From: DATAES01 sp963721305
GTDB lineage: Bacteria; Actinomycetota; Acidimicrobiia; Acidimicrobiales; JACDCH01
Direction of reading: 5' to 3'
Length of the DNA stretch: 64,000 nucleotides
Assembly (NCBI GenBank): GCA_963721305.1
Contig: CAVRIR010000003.1
Span: 558,001-622,000, forward strand
Shown: positions 19,160-28,580 of the stretch, piece by piece
Position numbering within the stretch: position 1 is the stretch's first letter
How the letters are laid out: each line of letters starts with the position of its first letter
The notes under the pieces: generated by a model
The model's database searches: none
Seen by the model: the letters and a program-made list of their open reading frames with translations, nothing else
Told to the model about the DNA's origin: nothing
Translations under genes and position numbers: made by a program

Positions 19160-19608
19160 CGGCTCGTCCCTCCCGTTTGTGCCGAACCCCTCATCGGCAA
19201 CAGCCGGAACCGCTCGACCAGGGTAGGCCCCGGGGTCCACGCCTGCTCGCCTCGCCCAGCTACGACACGGCTGCAAGCACGCAGCCTGACAGCTCGCAGC
19301 CAGAACCTCGAGCGCGGCGACCAGCTGGTCCGGGACAGATACGGCGCAGGGCCAAGTCGGAGAATGTCAGCGCGGCAGTCGGTGAGCAACCCGCGCGTGG
19401 TCGCGACGGCTGCTGTGGTTCTTGCGAGCTCACCCGTCGCTACCAACGCCGTTTCAATGAGATCGCAGGGAGTTCGCTCGCTCGCCGGTGATGCATACCA
19501 ACGCGAAGCCTTCCCTGCTCCGGTCAGAAGGTGCGCGGCGTCGGGCGATGTTCGCGTCGTGTCCGCTCCGGTAGCGTGCACAGGCCGGCGCTCCAGAGGA
19601 GGGACGGG
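19160..19608. other. Gene-free divergent intergenic region
   Basis: 449 bp between the divergent lipoprotein-like gene and the cysteine-peptidase-like gene. I see only Arg-rich shadow frames. Promoters for both neighbours must lie here, but no convincing -10/-35 pair or palindrome was found. Confidence 0.6.
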
Positions 19609-20307
19609 GTGGGCGACGTTCCGGGGTTCTCGCCGAGCGTGAATGGTTTGCGGTTCACGAACGACTGGCCGTCCGAGCCGGACATCGAGGTCGATGTGCC
19701 GGGTTTCGGGAAGGTGCGCATCGGTGATGCGAGCAATGGGCTCTGCGGCGGGATGGTCTTCACCGTTCTCGACGTGTTCATCGCCAAGCTGGCACCTTTG
19801 CCCGCGGCGCGCCCGGCACCGAACTCGGCGCTCTACTCGTACCTCGTCAGGCGGTTGTTCGAGAGCTTCGACGTCCCCAACGGCGTACTCAAGTACTTCG
19901 ACTGGATGCTGGAACCCGACGGTGACATCGACCTGTGGTTGACGACCCGGCGTGGCGTGTCGTGGCTCACCATCGTCGGCGAGTGGCCAGGGATCCAGGC
20001 CGACCTCGACCGCGGCCGTCCGGTACCGCTCGGGCTGGTGACCGTGCGTTCCTGGTCTCCCGGCGACCTCGGCCGCAATCACCAGGTGCTCGCCTACGGC
20101 TACGACCTCACCGGCCGCGACCTCGTCCTCAAGGTCTACGACCCCAACACCGACCTCGCCTCAGCCGACGATGTGCGTGTGTCGCTCAGCATCGCAAAGC
20201 CGTCCGAAGCGACGACGATCACCCACAACGTCAGCATCGGTGACCCGATCCGAGGATTCTTCCAAGTTCCCTACGAGTTCAGTGACCCGTCCGAACTCCT
20301 TGCCTGA
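19609..20307 (+). CDS. Putative papain-like cysteine peptidase fold protein
   Basis: 232 aa, not assignable to a named family by eye. A Cys in NGLCGGMVF (about residue 46), a His in RNHQVLAYGYD (about residue 160) and VYDPNTD after it are spaced and ordered like the Cys-His-Asp/Asn triad of papain-like or C39-like peptidases. GTG start with AGAGGAGGG 6 nt upstream. No signal peptide or membrane helix. It stands alone between divergent and downstream regions. The enzyme reading is inference. Confidence 0.65.
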   Translation: MGDVPGFSPSVNGLRFTNDWPSEPDIEVDVPGFGKVRIGDASNGLCGGMVFTVLDVFIAKLAPLPAARPAPNSALYSYLVRRLFESFDVPNGVLKYFDWMLEPDGDIDLWLTTRRGVSWLTIVGEWPGIQADLDRGRPVPLGLVTVRSWSPGDLGRNHQVLAYGYDLTGRDLVLKVYDPNTDLASADDVRVSLSIAKPSEATTITHNVSIGDPIRGFFQVPYEFSDPSELLA

Positions 20308-20598
20308 CGGACTGGCTGGCGCACGCCCGGAACTTGTCGATGCAAACGGCTCGATCGTCCTGCACGCCCAACGCACGAGCGCGGCGAGGTCGCGCATCGC
20401 TGTCCGGGTCGACGTAGCGGAGCGCCGCGACGCGATCCAGCGCCTGCACCGTCCGCAACATGAAGGCCACGTGCCGCACCGCCAGCCGTCGCTGCGCCGG
20501 CGCCGTCGTCGGCCAGCAGCGGAATGTTTGAATCGGACGAAACGGGCATTGCTGGTGGGTCTACCACTGGTTGTCACGGATTCGTTAGGGTCGAACGG

Positions 20599-21882
20599 AT
20601 GCGTCGCAGGCGATTGGGGCCCGCTTCCGCGATCACGGCACTACTGCTCGTGGCCGTCATCGGGCTCCTGCCACTGCTCGCGCCTGCCACCGCGGCCGCC
20701 AGCCCGAGACCCTCGGCCGCCCGGCCCGCCCAGGCGCCGCCGCCGCTGGCCTATGTGCTCGTCGACGCCGATACGGGGGCCGTGCTCGCCCAGCAGGACG
20801 CCCGCACGGTCCGGCCGCCCGCCAGCACCATCAAGTTGATGACCGCGCTGATCGCGGTCCAGCACCTCAAGCCCGACGACGCCATCCCGATCAGCCCGCT
20901 GGCGGAGGGGATGCCGGCACGCAAGATCAACGTGAAGGCCGGACAGCTCTGGACCTTCAAGGACCTCCTGTACTCGATGATGATGGTGTCGGCCAACGAC
21001 GCGGCAGTCGCGATCGGCGAGAAGCTCGGGGGCGGATCGCTCGACGGCTATACGGCGCTCGCCAACCAGACGGCGGAGGCACTGCACCTCGAGGACCAAC
21101 CGGTGTTCAACGATCCTGCGGGTCTCGACGATGAGTTCTCGAACAAGGGCGGCTCACGCATCTCGCCTCGAGATCTCGCGATCGTCGGCCGGGCCGTCCT
21201 CGCGCAACCCGGTCTGCTCGACGTGATCAACACGCGCGACTATCAGTTCATCGGCGGCGACGGCCTCCACCACACGCTCAGCAACCACGATCTCTTCCTC
21301 GATCTGTACCCAGGTGCGAACGGCTTGAAGACGGGCACGACCGAGCTCGCCGGCCACACCTTCGTGGGCTCGGCCACTCGCGACGGCCGGACGATGCTGG
21401 CGGTCGTGTTCAACGCCGTCGACTACTACGGTTCCGCCGGCGCGTTGCTCGACCAGGGTTTCAACACGCCGGTCAGCGCGGAGGCGAACTTCGAGCACCT
21501 GCCCGCCGTCGTGCCCGATGCGTCGCTGCCGCCGCCGACCCCGGTTGCCGCGGTCGCAGCGGGGCCGGTGCCCGGCGTCGGTCCGGTCGCGAAGCACGGC
21601 GGGAGCCGTTCGTGGTTCGACTCGCCGGCCGTCGCGGTCCTCGTGCTCATCGTCGGGCTCGTGCCGCTCGTCGCGCTCCGCCGCCGAACGGTGGTGCGCC
21701 GCCAGCGGGCGCGTGCACGTGCGCAGGCGCGCCAGCGTCAGCTCCAGCGGCAGTACGACCTAGACGGCGTCCCAGACGAGGCCGGGGCCTTCCCCGGCCT
21801 GGAGGAGGAGTTCGGCCGGATCGTGCTTGTCGATGTGGCCGATCAACCCGTGGTAGATGCCGTAGCCGACGAGCTGGCGTAG
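20599..21882 (+). CDS. D-alanyl-D-alanine carboxypeptidase
   Basis: Penicillin-binding protein of the S11 family (427 aa), trimming the terminal D-Ala from peptidoglycan stem peptides. Signal/anchor helix at residues 10-35; active-site motifs STIK (SxxK), SAND (SxN) and KTGTT (KTG). A Pro/Ala linker leads to a second membrane helix near residue 355, then a basic cytoplasmic tail, so it is probably anchored at both ends. The last 41 codons overlap the convergent PhyH gene by 123 nt and look unlike the family, so the natural stop may have been lost. Confidence 0.92.
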   Translation: MRRRRLGPASAITALLLVAVIGLLPLLAPATAAASPRPSAARPAQAPPPLAYVLVDADTGAVLAQQDARTVRPPASTIKLMTALIAVQHLKPDDAIPISPLAEGMPARKINVKAGQLWTFKDLLYSMMMVSANDAAVAIGEKLGGGSLDGYTALANQTAEALHLEDQPVFNDPAGLDDEFSNKGGSRISPRDLAIVGRAVLAQPGLLDVINTRDYQFIGGDGLHHTLSNHDLFLDLYPGANGLKTGTTELAGHTFVGSATRDGRTMLAVVFNAVDYYGSAGALLDQGFNTPVSAEANFEHLPAVVPDASLPPPTPVAAVAAGPVPGVGPVAKHGGSRSWFDSPAVAVLVLIVGLVPLVALRRRTVVRRQRARARAQARQRQLQRQYDLDGVPDEAGAFPGLEEEFGRIVLVDVADQPVVDAVADELA

Positions 21883-22560
21883 CCGCGGCGAGAACCCGCG
21901 GGCGATGTCGATCGGGATGCCGAGCTGCTGGTTCTCCTGCTGGCGGATGTAGCCCGCGCAGTAGTTCATCGCGATGCCCACCCGACGCGCGTTCGTGCGA
22001 TTGGCACCGCCGCCGTGCCACAGGCTGCCGTGCCACACGAGGACCGATCCTCTCGCCATCTCCGCCGGCACAGACGGGTAGTCGCTCCCGTAGTCGGGAC
22101 TGTGGTCGCGCAGATGTGAGCCCGGGACGAGCCGCGTCGCGCCGTTCGCCTCGGTGAAATCGGTGAGCGCCCACATCGTGTTGCACACGGTCGGCGGGTG
22201 CGGTTTCGGGATCGGGATCAGCTGGTCGTCCGCATGGATCGGCTGCGCGATCTCGCCGGGGCCGATCGCGATGGACGACAGCGACGACACGAGGCAACCC
22301 GCATCGAGCACACCCTCGACGACCGGCAACACGTGCGGTTGCACGGGGACGCGCTCGTACAGCTCGCCGTGCGCGAGCAGGTTGTAGATGCGCCACGTCC
22401 GTTCGCCTTCGAAGCTGTTCTTCGCCGGCTCGATGCCGAGCTCGCGCTCGAGACGGTCGAGGTCGCCGGCGAGCCCGTCGATGTGGTCAGGCTCGATCGC
22501 GTCCTCGATGATCGTGAAGCCGTGCTCGGCGATCGCGGCCACGTGACCGGCTGTGTCCAT
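21760..22560 (-). CDS. Phytanoyl-CoA dioxygenase family protein
   Basis: Fe(II)/2-oxoglutarate-dependent oxygenase of 266 aa. The HxD iron ligands are in QPIHADDQ, and the distal His and the 2OG-binding Arg in WHGGGANRTNARR. PhyH-family enzymes hydroxylate varied small molecules; the substrate is not predictable. Divergent from the glutathione peroxidase gene (28 bp between starts) and convergent with, and overlapping, the carboxypeptidase gene. Confidence 0.9.
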   Translation of the reverse strand: MDTAGHVAAIAEHGFTIIEDAIEPDHIDGLAGDLDRLERELGIEPAKNSFEGERTWRIYNLLAHGELYERVPVQPHVLPVVEGVLDAGCLVSSLSSIAIGPGEIAQPIHADDQLIPIPKPHPPTVCNTMWALTDFTEANGATRLVPGSHLRDHSPDYGSDYPSVPAEMARGSVLVWHGSLWHGGGANRTNARRVGIAMNYCAGYIRQQENQQLGIPIDIARGFSPRLRQLVGYGIYHGLIGHIDKHDPAELLLQAGEGPGLVWDAV

Positions 22561-22588
22561 GGCCGTTCATTCTGGCAAGAATGGGGGG

Positions 22589-23077
22589 ATGTCCATCTAC
22601 GACGTCCCGATTCACACGCTCGACGGACAGGCCGCCGATCTGCACGACTATGAGGACAAGACGGTGCTGCTCGTGAACGTCGCCTCGAAGTGCGGGCTCA
22701 CGCCGCAGTACACGGGCCTCGAGCGCATCCACGAGAAGTACAAGGACCGCGGGTTCACCGTGCTCGCCGTGCCGTGCAACCAGTTCGGCGGCCAGGAGCC
22801 GGGCAGCCCGGAGGAGATCCAGAGCTTCTGCTCGACCACCTACGGCGTCACGTTCCCGCTGACCGAGAAGGTCGACGTCAATGGCGACGCGCGGCACGAC
22901 CTGTACCAGCAACTCGTGGACGTGCCCGACAGCGGCGACGGCCACACCGGTGACATCCGGTGGAACTTCGAGAAGTTCGTGATCGCGCCGGGCGGTGAGG
23001 TCCTCGCCCGGTTCAACCCCATGATCGAGCCCGAGGCGCCCGAGGTCATCCAGACCATCGAGAAGGCGCTGACGTAG
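22589..23077 (+). CDS. Glutathione peroxidase family (Cys type)
   Basis: 162-aa thiol peroxidase. The peroxidatic residue is Cys (SKCGLTPQ; codon TGC, not a selenocysteine TGA), with the Gln of CNQFGGQEPG and Trp of RWNFEKF completing the active site. Bacterial Cys-type members normally use thioredoxin rather than glutathione, which actinobacteria mostly lack. ATG start preceded by a run of G. Confidence 0.94.
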   Translation: MSIYDVPIHTLDGQAADLHDYEDKTVLLVNVASKCGLTPQYTGLERIHEKYKDRGFTVLAVPCNQFGGQEPGSPEEIQSFCSTTYGVTFPLTEKVDVNGDARHDLYQQLVDVPDSGDGHTGDIRWNFEKFVIAPGGEVLARFNPMIEPEAPEVIQTIEKALT

Positions 23078-23172
23078 TAGCCGACGACGCGGCGGGACGC
23101 CGGAGGGTCTTCCTCGACGTCTCACCGATCTCCGAACATCGCCAGTACCGGCTGCTCTTCACCGGGCAACTG

Positions 23173-24339
23173 GTGTCGTTCTTCGGCAGTCAGGTCACGA
23201 TCGTCGCGTCGGCGATACAGATCTTTTCGCTGACGAACTCCTCGCTGCAGGTCGGGCTTCTCAGCCTCGCGCAACTCGGGCCGGTCATCATCGGTTCGTT
23301 CTATGGCGGTGCGCTGGCCGACGCACTCGACCGTCGCAAGCTGTTGATCGTCGCCAACCTGCTCATGGCGAGCACGAGCCTGGGACTCGCGGCGAACGCG
23401 ATGACCGGTCATCCGCAGGTCTGGCCGCTGTATGTGTGCACCGCGCTCGGCGCCGGCTTCTCCTCGATCGACGCCCCAACCCGATCGGCCGCAGTCGCAA
23501 CGTTGGTACGGCGCGACCAGATACCGGCAGCCGCCGCGCTGAATCAGACGGGGTACCAGTTCGGTCAGGTCGCGGGACCGGCATTCGCCGGACTGGTGAT
23601 AGCGGTGCAGTCGATCGCGGCCGCGTACTGGGTCGACGTGGCATCCTTCGGCATCGCGCTCGTCCTGCTGACTCGCATGCACGCGATGGTTCCCGAGGGC
23701 GGTGGCACCAAGGCCGATTTCCGCTCGATCAAGGAGGGACTGCACTACCTCCGCGGCCAGCGAGCGGTGCAGGGGTCGTTCCTGATCGACATCAACGCGA
23801 TGGTGTTCGGCATGCCGCGCGCGTTGTTCCCCCAACTCGGTACGCAGCTGTACGGCGGTGGTGCCGGCACGGTCGGTCTCCTGTACGCCGCGCCCGCCGC
23901 CGGTGCCTTCGTGGGCGCCGTTACGACCGGTTGGGTCGGGCGGGTGCGACGTCCCGGCCGCGCCGTCTTGTTCGCAGTGCTGGCGTGGGGCATCTCGATC
24001 GCCGCCTTCGGCACGACGTCGTGGTTGCCGCTCGGCCTGTTCTTCCTCGCCATGGCGGGAGCGGCAGACGTCATCTCCGCCGTGTTCCGGGGGACCATTC
24101 TGCAACTGCAGGTGCCGGACCGGCTCCGGGGCCGGTTGAACGCGCTGAACATCGCCGTCGTGACCGGCGGACCGCGCCTCGGCGACCTCGAGGCCGGCGT
24201 GGTCGCGAGCGCCACGACCGCGCAGTTCTCCGTGGTCTCCGGTGGGCTGGCGTGCATCGCCGGCGTCGCCATGCTCGCTCGGTATCGTCCGGAACTCGCA
24301 GCGTGGCGGCCGCCGGATAGCCTGGGTGAGATCACATGA
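23173..24339 (+). CDS. MFS transporter (EntS-like), true start uncertain
   Basis: Major facilitator exporter of about 400 aa related to the MFS_3/EntS branch. About 12 hydrophobic segments; the loop 2-3 motif reads GGALADALDRRK. The only canonical start, GTG at 23173, falls inside the first helix. Family-like residues (EHRQYRLLFTGQL) lie upstream in the same frame, which is open back to 22999 but has no ATG, GTG or TTG. A rare start or an indel near 23080-23120 is likely. The stop overlaps the helicase ATG by 4 nt. Confidence 0.85.
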   Translation: MSFFGSQVTIVASAIQIFSLTNSSLQVGLLSLAQLGPVIIGSFYGGALADALDRRKLLIVANLLMASTSLGLAANAMTGHPQVWPLYVCTALGAGFSSIDAPTRSAAVATLVRRDQIPAAAALNQTGYQFGQVAGPAFAGLVIAVQSIAAAYWVDVASFGIALVLLTRMHAMVPEGGGTKADFRSIKEGLHYLRGQRAVQGSFLIDINAMVFGMPRALFPQLGTQLYGGGAGTVGLLYAAPAAGAFVGAVTTGWVGRVRRPGRAVLFAVLAWGISIAAFGTTSWLPLGLFFLAMAGAADVISAVFRGTILQLQVPDRLRGRLNALNIAVVTGGPRLGDLEAGVVASATTAQFSVVSGGLACIAGVAMLARYRPELAAWRPPDSLGEIT

Positions 24340-25514
24340 GGACGACATTCGAGGCGCTCGGACTCTCCAGCGATTTGGTCGAGGCGCTCAACACCGCAGG
24401 TATCACGCACCCGTTTCCGATCCAGTCGCTGACCATCGCCGATGCGCTCGCCGGCCGCGATGTGTGCGGCAAGGCGAAGACCGGTTCAGGAAAGACACTC
24501 GCGTTCGGGCTCCCGCTGCTCGAGCGCACACCCCGGGCCGAGCCGGGACGGCCGACCGCGCTCGTGCTCGTTCCTACGCGCGAGCTCGCGGTTCAGGTCA
24601 ACGACGTGCTCGCCCCGCTCGGCAAGGGCCGCGACGTGCGCCTCGGTCTGGTGTACGGCGGCCAATCGCTCGAGCGACAGTCGCGGCGTCTCGCCGAGGG
24701 CGTCGACATCGTGGTCGCGACGCCGGGTCGGCTGATCGACCTGCTCGACCGTAAGGCGCTGTCACTCGAGGCCGTGAGTTGCGTCGTCCTCGACGAGGCC
24801 GACCGCATGGCCGACATGGGCTTCCTGCCACAGGTCGAGTGGGTGCTGCGCCACATCGGCGGCCCGCATCAGACGCTGCTGTTCTCGGCGACGCTCGACG
24901 GCGCGGTCGACGTCCTCGTGCGCCGATACCAACGCGATCCGGTGTTCCACGAGGTCGCGTCGCGAACCATCACCGTCGACGAGATGGTGCATCGGTTCCT
25001 GCTCGTGCACGAGATGGACAAGGTGAAGGTCGCCGCCGCGATCGCCAGCGGTGCGTCGCGGACGCTCATGTTCACCCGCACGAAGCGGACAGCCGACCGC
25101 CTCGCCGCGAGCCTGAACAAGGAAGGCGTGCGTGCCGCTGCGATCCACGGCGACCTGCCGCAACGGGTGCGCGAGCGGGCGCTGGACGACTTCCAGAACG
25201 GCCGGCTGCCGGTGCTCGTCGCGACCGACGTCGCGGCGCGCGGACTTCACATCGACGACGTCGAGATCGTCGTGCACTACGACCCGCCGCAGGATCACAA
25301 GACGTACCTGCACCGGTCTGGGCGCACCGCCCGCGCCGGCGAGTCGGGCATCGTCGTGACGCTCGCGCTGTGGAACGAGGAGCTCGAGATCAAGCGCCTC
25401 ATGCCCCGCATCGGCGTCAAGCAGCCGCTGGTGCAGGTGTTCTCGAACGATCCGCGGCTCGCCGACCTTGCCGCCTGGGATCCGTCCGATACCGCCGAAG
25501 CTGCCAGTCGCTAG
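24336..25514 (+). CDS. DEAD-box ATP-dependent RNA helicase
   Basis: 392-aa RNA helicase core. Q motif FPIQ, motif I AKTGSGKT, Ia PTRELA, motif II DEAD, motif III SAT, motif V-like DVAARGLHID and motif VI HRSGRTARAG are all present and in order. No long basic C-terminal tail as in CsdA/DeaD, so a short RhlE-like helicase. The ATG overlaps the MFS stop (ATGA), suggesting coupled translation with an unrelated exporter. Confidence 0.95.
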   Translation: MRTTFEALGLSSDLVEALNTAGITHPFPIQSLTIADALAGRDVCGKAKTGSGKTLAFGLPLLERTPRAEPGRPTALVLVPTRELAVQVNDVLAPLGKGRDVRLGLVYGGQSLERQSRRLAEGVDIVVATPGRLIDLLDRKALSLEAVSCVVLDEADRMADMGFLPQVEWVLRHIGGPHQTLLFSATLDGAVDVLVRRYQRDPVFHEVASRTITVDEMVHRFLLVHEMDKVKVAAAIASGASRTLMFTRTKRTADRLAASLNKEGVRAAAIHGDLPQRVRERALDDFQNGRLPVLVATDVAARGLHIDDVEIVVHYDPPQDHKTYLHRSGRTARAGESGIVVTLALWNEELEIKRLMPRIGVKQPLVQVFSNDPRLADLAAWDPSDTAEAASR

Positions 25515-25524
25515 CGTTTGCCGG

Positions 25525-26586
25525 GTGGCGTTGCCCTTGGCGCGAACGACGGCGAGAAACCAACCGAGGTGGATCCGCAACCCCGTGGTCGACGCCGTGC
25601 TCGCGCTCATCTGGGTTCCCTTCGCGGTCGTGGCACACCAACTCGAGGGTGACGCGCACGCGCTCGCGGCGCTGATCGGCGCCACCTTCGTTCTGTCGTT
25701 CTTCCACCAGCCGCTGACGTTGCCGCTCGTCTACGGCGACCCCGCGCAGTACGCGCTCCGCCGCAAGGTGTTCACGTGGAGCCCGCTCGTGTTCCTCGTG
25801 GCGATCGCGGTCGGTCTGCACGTGTCATTCGTGCTCGTCGCGGTGGTGGCCGGCTTGTGGAACGCCGAGCACACGTTGATGCAGCGGTTCGGTCTCACGC
25901 GCATCTACGGGCGCAAGGTCGGCCAGGAGAGCGGCTCACTCGAACGATGGCTGCTCGTGTCGTGGCTCGTGCTGGCCGCAGTGTGGATCGGTGCCGACCC
26001 CGCGACCCCGGGCCGGGTGGCCCGGCTTCCGCTCGGCGACGTGAACTCGTCGTCGGTCAACAGCCTCACGACCCTGCGTCCGGTTATCGCCGCAGTGGTG
26101 CTGCCGACCGTGCTCGTCGCGGTGGCGCTCTCGTTGCGATGGCTGATCGCCGAGTTCGACCGGTTCCGCCAGCATGAGGCGAACCCGGCGAAGTGGTTGT
26201 ACGTCGGCAGCACTGCGGCGTTGTTCGGTTGGATGCTCGTTGATCCGATCGCCGGGTTCATCGCGTACGTCGGCTCGCATTCGATCGAGTACTTCGTGAT
26301 CGTGAATCACTCGCTCGGCTCCCGTTTTGCCGACGGCTCGGGAGGACCGTTGGGCGCCACGGTCCGGGCGTCTCGCGGGCGGGCGAAGTTCTTCGTGCTG
26401 TACGTGCTCGCGATCGTCGTGCTCATCACCGCGCTCGACCGCACCGGCAACCCCGACGCGTACGGCTTCGCGGTGCTGTTCTTCGGAGGCCTGCACGTGT
26501 TCTACGACGGGTTCATCTGGAAGCTGAGGCGGCCCGCGGTCTCGCGAGGCCTGGTTCAGCCGATTCCCGCGAACGTCAGCGCGTAG
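25525..26586 (+). CDS. Multi-pass membrane protein of unknown function
   Basis: 353 aa with about nine hydrophobic helices. Membrane-embedded His and Glu residues (FFHQPLTLPL, NAEHTLMQRFG, GSHSIEYFVIVNHS, LHVFYDGFIWKLRR) are conspicuous and may bind metal or haem. I do not recognise a named family. GTG at 25525 chosen because the helices begin soon after; it lies 10 nt beyond the helicase stop. It overlaps the convergent NUDIX gene by 31 nt. Confidence 0.75.
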   Translation: MALPLARTTARNQPRWIRNPVVDAVLALIWVPFAVVAHQLEGDAHALAALIGATFVLSFFHQPLTLPLVYGDPAQYALRRKVFTWSPLVFLVAIAVGLHVSFVLVAVVAGLWNAEHTLMQRFGLTRIYGRKVGQESGSLERWLLVSWLVLAAVWIGADPATPGRVARLPLGDVNSSSVNSLTTLRPVIAAVVLPTVLVAVALSLRWLIAEFDRFRQHEANPAKWLYVGSTAALFGWMLVDPIAGFIAYVGSHSIEYFVIVNHSLGSRFADGSGGPLGATVRASRGRAKFFVLYVLAIVVLITALDRTGNPDAYGFAVLFFGGLHVFYDGFIWKLRRPAVSRGLVQPIPANVSA

Positions 26587-27092
26587 AGCACCGCGGTCAA
26601 CGACAGCCCGTCGGGCATCTCGCCTCGCTCGACGATGCTGCGGACGTCCGCGATCGGGACCCATTCGACGCGCTCGGCCTCACCGGGGTCGGTCGGGGCG
26701 CCGACGTGTTGCGCGCCGTCGGCGAGGTAGATGTGGAAGCGCTGGTCCGACAGCCCGTTCGTCGGCTGGTAGGTCACGAGGTGGCGCAGGGGCCCGGGCG
26801 CCCACCCCGTCTCCTCGATCGTCTCGCGGGCGGCCGCCTCCTCAGGCGTTTCGCCTGGCTCGATGCCGCCCGCCGGGACCTCCCAACCCCAAGTGTCGGT
26901 GATGAAGCGATGGCGCCACAGGAGCAACAACCCGCGGTCCGGGTCGTGCACGATCGTTCCGGCGGCCTTGTGCGGCAAGCGGACGACGTGGTGCTCGAAC
27001 CGGCGGTCGCCCGGGATCTCGACGTCCACCAGCGTGAGCCGCACCCACTCGCTCTCGTAGATCGAGCGCTCACCGTGCACCGTCCACCGCAT
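26556..27092 (-). CDS. NUDIX hydrolase (ADP-ribose pyrophosphatase-like)
   Basis: 178 aa with a perfect Nudix box: GGIEPGETPEEAAARETIEE then TGW. The upstream beta strands (HHVVRLPHKAAG) and Gly-rich region resemble ADP-ribose or sugar-nucleotide pyrophosphatases. ATG at 27092 is 23 nt from the divergent methylase start. Confidence 0.9.
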   Translation of the reverse strand: MRWTVHGERSIYESEWVRLTLVDVEIPGDRRFEHHVVRLPHKAAGTIVHDPDRGLLLLWRHRFITDTWGWEVPAGGIEPGETPEEAAARETIEETGWAPGPLRHLVTYQPTNGLSDQRFHIYLADGAQHVGAPTDPGEAERVEWVPIADVRSIVERGEMPDGLSLTAVLYALTFAGIG

Positions 27093-27115
27093 GTACCGAA
27101 CTTACGCTGGACCCG

Positions 27116-28567
27116 ATGCTGTCACCGGCCCGCCGTCGTGAGCTCGGCGCGTTCTACACGCCCCCCGACGTCGCGGACCGTCTCGTGGCCATCGCCCTCG
27201 ACGGATTGCCCGACGGTCCGGCGGTGTGCGACCCCGCGTGCGGTGACGGCGTCTTCCTGCTCGCAGCCGGGCGCGCGCTGGCAACCCGGGGAGTCGCGCC
27301 CGAGCGCATCGCGCACGACCTGTTGTGGGGTTGCGATGTCGACCCCGACGCTGTCGCCGCGACCCGCGCCGCGATCACCGCGTGGTCGGGAGTGGATCCG
27401 GCCGACCATGTACGGGTCGATGACGGTCTGACATTGGCAACGGCGAACTGGCGTGGGCAGTTCGACGCCGTCGTCGGCAACCCGCCGTTCCTGAACCAGC
27501 TCGAGCGAGCCACCGTCCGCCGCGAGCAGTTGCCCGCATCGCTCGACGCCTTCGCCGGTCCGTACACCGATACCGCGTGGGTGTTCGTCGTCGCCGCACT
27601 CGCGCTCGTCCGTCCGACCGGGCGCGCCGTTCTGGTGCAGCCGCAGTCGTTGGTCGCGGCGCGCGATGCCGCGCCGGTGCGCGACGCGATCGCGGACTCG
27701 CTCGAAGGCATGTGGTGGTGCGACGTGCCGCTCTTCGACGCATCAGTTCGCGTGTGCGCGCCGGTTCTCGGCCGCGGACGCGGTTCGATCCGGCGCTGGA
27801 TGGGACGTGGGGTCGAGCCGATCACGCCCGTCGACTGGCCGCAGGCGACGTGGAGCGCGCTCGTCCCGTCCGACGTCCCGGTCGTCCACCTGCCGGCGCG
27901 TACGCCGGCGCGCCTCAGCAGCATCGCGAGCGCGACCGTGGGGTTCAGGGACGAGTACTACGGGCTCACGTCGCATGTGGTCGACGACGCGAACGCGGAA
28001 TTGCCGAAGTTGATCACGAGCGGCCTGATCGACGTGGGCCGCGTCCTGTGGGGTGAACGGGTCACCCGCTTCGGCGGCGACCGGTTCGTGCACCCACGGG
28101 TCGAGGTGGACGAGCTCGACGGATCGGTGGCGCGTTGGGTACGGCAACGGCTCGTGCCGAAGGTTGTCGTCGCGACGCAGACGAAGGTGCTCGAGGCGGC
28201 GGTCGACGTTCGCGGCGACTGGATCCCGTCGACGCCGGTGATCGCCGTCCACGCCGCGCCGTCGGATCTGTGGCGGGTCGCCGCCGTCCTGACCGCACCC
28301 GCGATGAGCGCGTGGGCGTTGGGGCACCATGCCGGCGCGGCATTGCACGCTGATGCGATCAAGCTGTCCGCCCGCCAAGTGCTCGACCTGCCGCTGCCGC
28401 TCGACGAGGCGTCGTGGCAGCAGGGCGCAGCGGCGCTCGAAGCAGGCAGGACCATGGACGCCGCGGCCGCCATGAACCGGGCGTACGGCGCGGGCGACGA
28501 CGTGCTCGAGTGGTGGCGGGATCGGCTGCCGTCCGCAGGCAGGGCTATTGAATCCGGATCGGCCTGA
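27116..28567 (+). CDS. N6-adenine DNA methyltransferase, solo
   Basis: 483 aa. SAM-binding motif I is CDPACGDGVFLLAA; the catalytic motif IV is VVGNPPFLNQL, the NPPF form typical of N6-adenine methylases. N-terminal GAFYTPPDVAD is characteristic of type I/IIG-like methylase domains. The C-terminal half may hold a target-recognition region. No restriction endonuclease, specificity subunit or defence gene is next to it, so it looks like an orphan methylase or a methylase-like housekeeping protein. Confidence 0.85.
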   Translation: MLSPARRRELGAFYTPPDVADRLVAIALDGLPDGPAVCDPACGDGVFLLAAGRALATRGVAPERIAHDLLWGCDVDPDAVAATRAAITAWSGVDPADHVRVDDGLTLATANWRGQFDAVVGNPPFLNQLERATVRREQLPASLDAFAGPYTDTAWVFVVAALALVRPTGRAVLVQPQSLVAARDAAPVRDAIADSLEGMWWCDVPLFDASVRVCAPVLGRGRGSIRRWMGRGVEPITPVDWPQATWSALVPSDVPVVHLPARTPARLSSIASATVGFRDEYYGLTSHVVDDANAELPKLITSGLIDVGRVLWGERVTRFGGDRFVHPRVEVDELDGSVARWVRQRLVPKVVVATQTKVLEAAVDVRGDWIPSTPVIAVHAAPSDLWRVAAVLTAPAMSAWALGHHAGAALHADAIKLSARQVLDLPLPLDEASWQQGAAALEAGRTMDAAAAMNRAYGAGDDVLEWWRDRLPSAGRAIESGSA

Positions 28568-28580
28568 GGCGCCGGGCATC

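Noticed and set aside
20161..20577. Minus-strand frames between the peptidase-like gene and the carboxypeptidase
   Set aside because: Three overlapping short frames, none with a start signal or family pattern.
22670..22720. Selenocysteine in the glutathione peroxidase
   Set aside because: The active-site codon is TGC, an ordinary Cys.
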